This document shows positions 43,742-45,763 of a stretch of 45,763 nt of DNA, piece after piece. This stretch comes from Bacteroidales bacterium UBA1309 (GTDB lineage Bacteria; Bacteroidota; Bacteroidia; Bacteroidales; Dysgonomonadaceae). The notes beneath the pieces were generated by a model, which saw only the letters and a list, made by a program, of their open reading frames with translations, made no database searches and was not told the DNA's origin. The stretch lies in NCBI GenBank assembly GCA_002307185.1, contig DBTT01000006.1, forward strand, positions 10,095-55,857, written 5' to 3'. Made by a program: the position numbers and the translations under genes. Every line of letters starts with the position of its first letter. Within the stretch, counting starts at the first letter, position 1.

Positions 43742-44433
43742 TTAATTACATTGTTTTTCCCCCTTTCTTTCAATCTATGAATTTCCCTGTCAAAAGGATT
43801 TTTTCCTTTTGGGAAGTACTGATAAACTGAGTCAATGGGTATTTCATTTTCAAAATCCACATTAACCCTTTTATTGTCCTCTGGCAGATATTTTAGTATG
43901 AAAAACTTATACAAACAATTACTATTTACGCCTGACTTAATTCTATTTCTCAATCTAGAATCAATATAATATAACAGCGTTGCATCATACGTATTTTTAT
44001 ATTTTGAGTCATAATTTATTTTTGAAATATAAACAACAGTTTTCTTTCCTCTGATGATTATATCATTTCGGTAATTATGTAATTTAATCAGGGCATAAAC
44101 AGGAACAATGATATATATTATAATCGCCCATAACACAAAAATTCGATTAATATTTCTAACGATGAAACATTGTGCTTTAGATTGTTTTTTTTCGTAGTTT
44201 TTTAATATATCTAAGGTGAAAAAAATAATTATTGATGATAAGCAAAAAAACACCCATTTCTTACCTCCAACATAATCAATTACCACAAAAAGTTCTGCAC
44301 CAATATGATTCCCTCTGTTTTGTGGAATTCTTTGCAATATGTCATAATCCCTATAAAGCCAAATCATTATGATTCCGCAAATCAAAATGCTTAACAAATC
44401 ATTAAACAACCATTTTTTATCATCATTTTTCAT
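43729..44433 (-). CDS. Paralogous membrane protein 3, candidate immunity protein
   Basis: 234-residue paralogue of the protein at 42106. Hydrophobic segments: FNDLLSILICGIIMIWLY, VFFCLSSIIIFFTLDIL and FVLWAIIIYIIVPVYALI. The soluble C-terminal half ends with IPIDSVYQYFPKGKNPFDRE, IHRLKERGKNNVIKINL. DNA identity with the first paralogue is high over the last 110 bases. The start overlaps the toxin tail at 44423 by 11 bases, typical of a coupled toxin-immunity pair. Function inferred. Confidence 0.75.
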   Translation of the reverse strand: MKNDDKKWLFNDLLSILICGIIMIWLYRDYDILQRIPQNRGNHIGAELFVVIDYVGGKKWVFFCLSSIIIFFTLDILKNYEKKQSKAQCFIVRNINRIFVLWAIIIYIIVPVYALIKLHNYRNDIIIRGKKTVVYISKINYDSKYKNTYDATLLYYIDSRLRNRIKSGVNSNCLYKFFILKYLPEDNKRVNVDFENEIPIDSVYQYFPKGKNPFDREIHRLKERGKNNVIKINL

Positions 44434-44497
44434 TTTTCAATAACTCTTTAATTCTATTGATCAAATTTAATTCTCCATTGGTAAGTACGGTCTCTGT
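44423..44497 (-). pseudogene. Toxin C-terminal tail remnant B
   Basis: 24 codons, TETVLTNGELNLINRIKELL, then KNEK and a stop inside the next gene. It is read in a different frame from the RayT remnant that runs into it, showing that the transposase fragment was joined onto a toxin end. Confidence 0.65.
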
Positions 44498-44775
44498 TTT
44501 ATGGCAGCTACTATTGCTTTACTGGTAAAACGCTTAAAACTAACTAATATCAATTCGGGCTTTTCGTCCTTTATACTGCTAAAAATCAAGTGAACATGAT
44601 TGCTCATTATACACCATGCATATATTTCCATTCCTTTTTCCTGTTGGCAATACCGCAAACTATCAAGTAGTATATCCTTATATTCATTACGTGTAAACAC
44701 ATCTATCCATTCAACTACAGCAAAGCTGACAAAATAGACACCTTCAGGATTATGAAATTTATAATTTCTACTCAT
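44467..44775 (-). pseudogene. RayT (REP-associated tyrosine transposase) fragment
   Basis: 102 residues of the Y1/HUH transposase domain: the start MSRNYKFHNPEGVYFVSFAV and the metal-binding HxH in IMSNHVHLIFSS near residue 59 are diagnostic. Full-length RayT proteins are near 180 residues and have the catalytic tyrosine in the C-terminal half, which is absent here. The final RPYLPMEN comes from reading into the toxin tail B. So the gene is inactive. A REP-like hairpin lies 40 bases upstream. Confidence 0.85.
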
Positions 44776-44815
44776 CGTTTTCTTTCATTTTATTGTTTTT
44801 ATTGCCAACTTACTT

Positions 44816-44838
44816 GCCACGCGATGCAATCGTGCGGC
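44816..44838. repeat. REP-like hairpin near the RayT fragment
   Basis: GCCACGCGAT and ATCGTGCGGC pair at 8 of 10 positions around a 3-base loop. RayT proteins act on such short, imperfect GC-rich palindromes flanking their own gene, and this one stands out in very AT-rich surroundings. Confidence 0.6.
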
Positions 44839-44899
44839 AGCAGCGGAAATCAATATATTAACTATAATAATTTGGAATAACCATAGAATACATTACCCC

Positions 44900-45223
44900 C
44901 TATTTTTTTAATATGCCTTCATGCCAACACATCCAAAGCAACCAATTATTTAATGCATTTAACCCAACTTTATTTATCCATTGATAATGCTCAAAACAAT
45001 AAGTAGCACACATTTCTTCAATTTCATGGGCGTTAAACTGTTTGTCTGCTTCTGAAATTTCCCATATATAATCGAATATGTTCTTTTGTATTTGTTTAAA
45101 TTCTTTGATAATGTCTTCGTAGTTGTTAATGTGATTTTCAACTGCGTAAATTTTAGCTATATTGCCTATCCCGAACTGAGATAAGAAGAACTTTAATAAA
45201 TTATTTTTTTCTTCTAAATTCAT
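44900..45223 (-). CDS. Candidate cytoplasmic immunity protein
   Basis: 107-residue acidic, helical, soluble protein with no family I recognise. It begins MNLEEKNNLLKFFLSQFGIG and ends NALNNWLLWMCWHEGILKK, with a central Cys-containing stretch (EEMCATYCFEHYQWINKVGL). It starts 4 bases after the ARC-type toxin domain ends, exactly where a cognate immunity gene should be. If the toxin consumes NAD+ in the cytosol, a small soluble inhibitor is what would be expected. Role inferred from position. Confidence 0.65.
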   Translation of the reverse strand: MNLEEKNNLLKFFLSQFGIGNIAKIYAVENHINNYEDIIKEFKQIQKNIFDYIWEISEADKQFNAHEIEEMCATYCFEHYQWINKVGLNALNNWLLWMCWHEGILKK

Positions 45224-45227
45224 ATTT

Positions 45228-45740
45228 CTATCTTTTAAAAATTATTACTTCCTCCAACGTTTCGGCGTTTATTTGTATTATTTTAGTTATACTTTTGTTT
45301 GCTTTCAATGCTGGTAGCTCTTTTGTTATCCAAATACTATTAGAGCTAACATATTTTCCAATAACAGCTCGTACAACACCGGAAGCTTGTTTTGCGTATG
45401 CTTCTGATGCTGTTTCCCAAACATTAGGATTGTCATTCCAATCTGGCATTAATATATTATTGTCTACCAATACTCTTTCCAAAGTTTTTCCACCTTTCGC
45501 TTTTGCTATTTCCAATGCTTTATTTGCACCATCTATGCCCATTCCAGACCAAAAGTAAGCTCCGTTGGTATTTGTTTTTGTATAATCTGCAAAATCAACT
45601 ATTTCATTGGCAGATCTTAGTTTTATTGTTGTTAGTGCAGAGAATTCATTCTCTGCATTTTGTATCATTGTTCTATACTCCTGTGGTATTCCAGCCCCAT
45701 CAGTAGATTTTAAAGTTGTCAATGCAATTCTAAAATCCAA
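45228..45740 (-). CDS. Toxin C-terminal domain resembling CD38/ADP-ribosyl cyclase
   Basis: About 170 codons left of a larger polymorphic toxin; a TAA lies in frame at 45756 and the only start is a TTG. Residues 60-170 align by eye with eukaryotic ADP-ribosyl cyclases (CD38). FWSG with Trp64 matches the LWSRI tryptophan, TLERVL with Glu88 matches TLEDTL, MPDWNDNPNVWETASEAYAK with Trp108 matches CPDW..NPVSVFWKTVSRRFA, and SIWITKELPAL with Glu141 matches the SVEVHNL catalytic Glu. A family of such ARC domains is known among bacterial polymorphic toxins. Expected activity: NAD+ hydrolysis or cyclisation in the target cell. The region before residue 55 is linker. Cysteines of CD38 are absent. Confidence 0.7.
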   Translation of the reverse strand: MDFRIALTTLKSTDGAGIPQEYRTMIQNAENEFSALTTIKLRSANEIVDFADYTKTNTNGAYFWSGMGIDGANKALEIAKAKGGKTLERVLVDNNILMPDWNDNPNVWETASEAYAKQASGVVRAVIGKYVSSNSIWITKELPALKANKSITKIIQINAETLEEVIIFKR

Positions 45741-45763
45741 ATCACTAGTGTCCCATTAAAATT

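Overview
The window looks like a chromosomal segment from a member of the Bacteroidetes, most likely order Bacteroidales. The signs are TAnnTTTG/TTG promoter elements, weak Shine-Dalgarno signals, PorT-family outer-membrane barrels, a TonB-receptor-like barrel protein, Kdo and lipid A acylation genes, a B12-dependent methylmalonyl-CoA mutase pair and Bacteroidetes families such as DUF3316. Genus cannot be fixed from the sequence alone.

Layout. 1-5.4 kb: mutB (runs off the left edge) and mutA on the minus strand (propionate/succinate branch), a ROK glucokinase, and a 55-residue two-[4Fe-4S] ferredoxin. 5.7-9.7 kb: a PorT-like barrel, then a minus-strand envelope/tRNA cluster (GT2 glycosyltransferase, lipid A-type acyltransferase, mtaB). 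9.9-18.6 kb: acyl-CoA/AMP ligase, tiny Ala-rich lipoprotein, trmD-udk, topoisomerase IV subunit A, a DUF3316 protein and a DUF1015 protein. 18.7-25.7 kb: a complete phosphate regulon module on the minus strand in the order pstS-pstC-pstA-pstB-phoU-response regulator-phoR-like kinase, so uptake, its negative regulator and its two-component control sit together. 26-28.4 kb: a fluoride channel, then an AT-rich island with a DUF6471 small protein overlapping a C5-cytosine DNA methyltransferase, without an obvious restriction enzyme. 28.4-30.4 kb: pyrF and prfA. 30.4-31.7 kb: an accessory patch with an HHH/Cdd1-type gene that has a 21-bp minisatellite in its 5' part, a likely frameshift near its 3' end and an attC-like palindrome behind it. 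31.8-34.8 kb: an SPFH protein, an AI-2E family permease, two 100-bp intergenic repeats, and a cobalamin riboswitch on the minus strand with no gene behind it. 34.9-38.3 kb: maf, kdsA, a THUMP RNA methyltransferase and a TPR protein, all on the minus strand. 38.5-41.8 kb: a PorT-family barrel and a TonB-receptor-like outer-membrane protein.

The most unusual stretch is 41.9-45.8 kb. It is an eroded polymorphic-toxin locus read on the minus strand. From right to left it holds a toxin C-terminal domain whose conserved positions match CD38/ADP-ribosyl cyclases, a small soluble candidate immunity protein, a broken RayT (REP-associated transposase) with a REP-like hairpin, and three paralogous membrane proteins. 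Each membrane protein directly follows the last residues of a toxin whose C-terminal tail (pattern T-[VIL]-L-T-[ND]-x-E) is shared. This reads as successive toxin/immunity modules in which the toxins were lost and the immunity genes kept.

The main candidates for something not yet described are this toxin-immunity array, the orphan B12 riboswitch, and the repeat-bearing HHH gene with an attC-like site. All function calls come from reading motifs by eye; no database search was possible.
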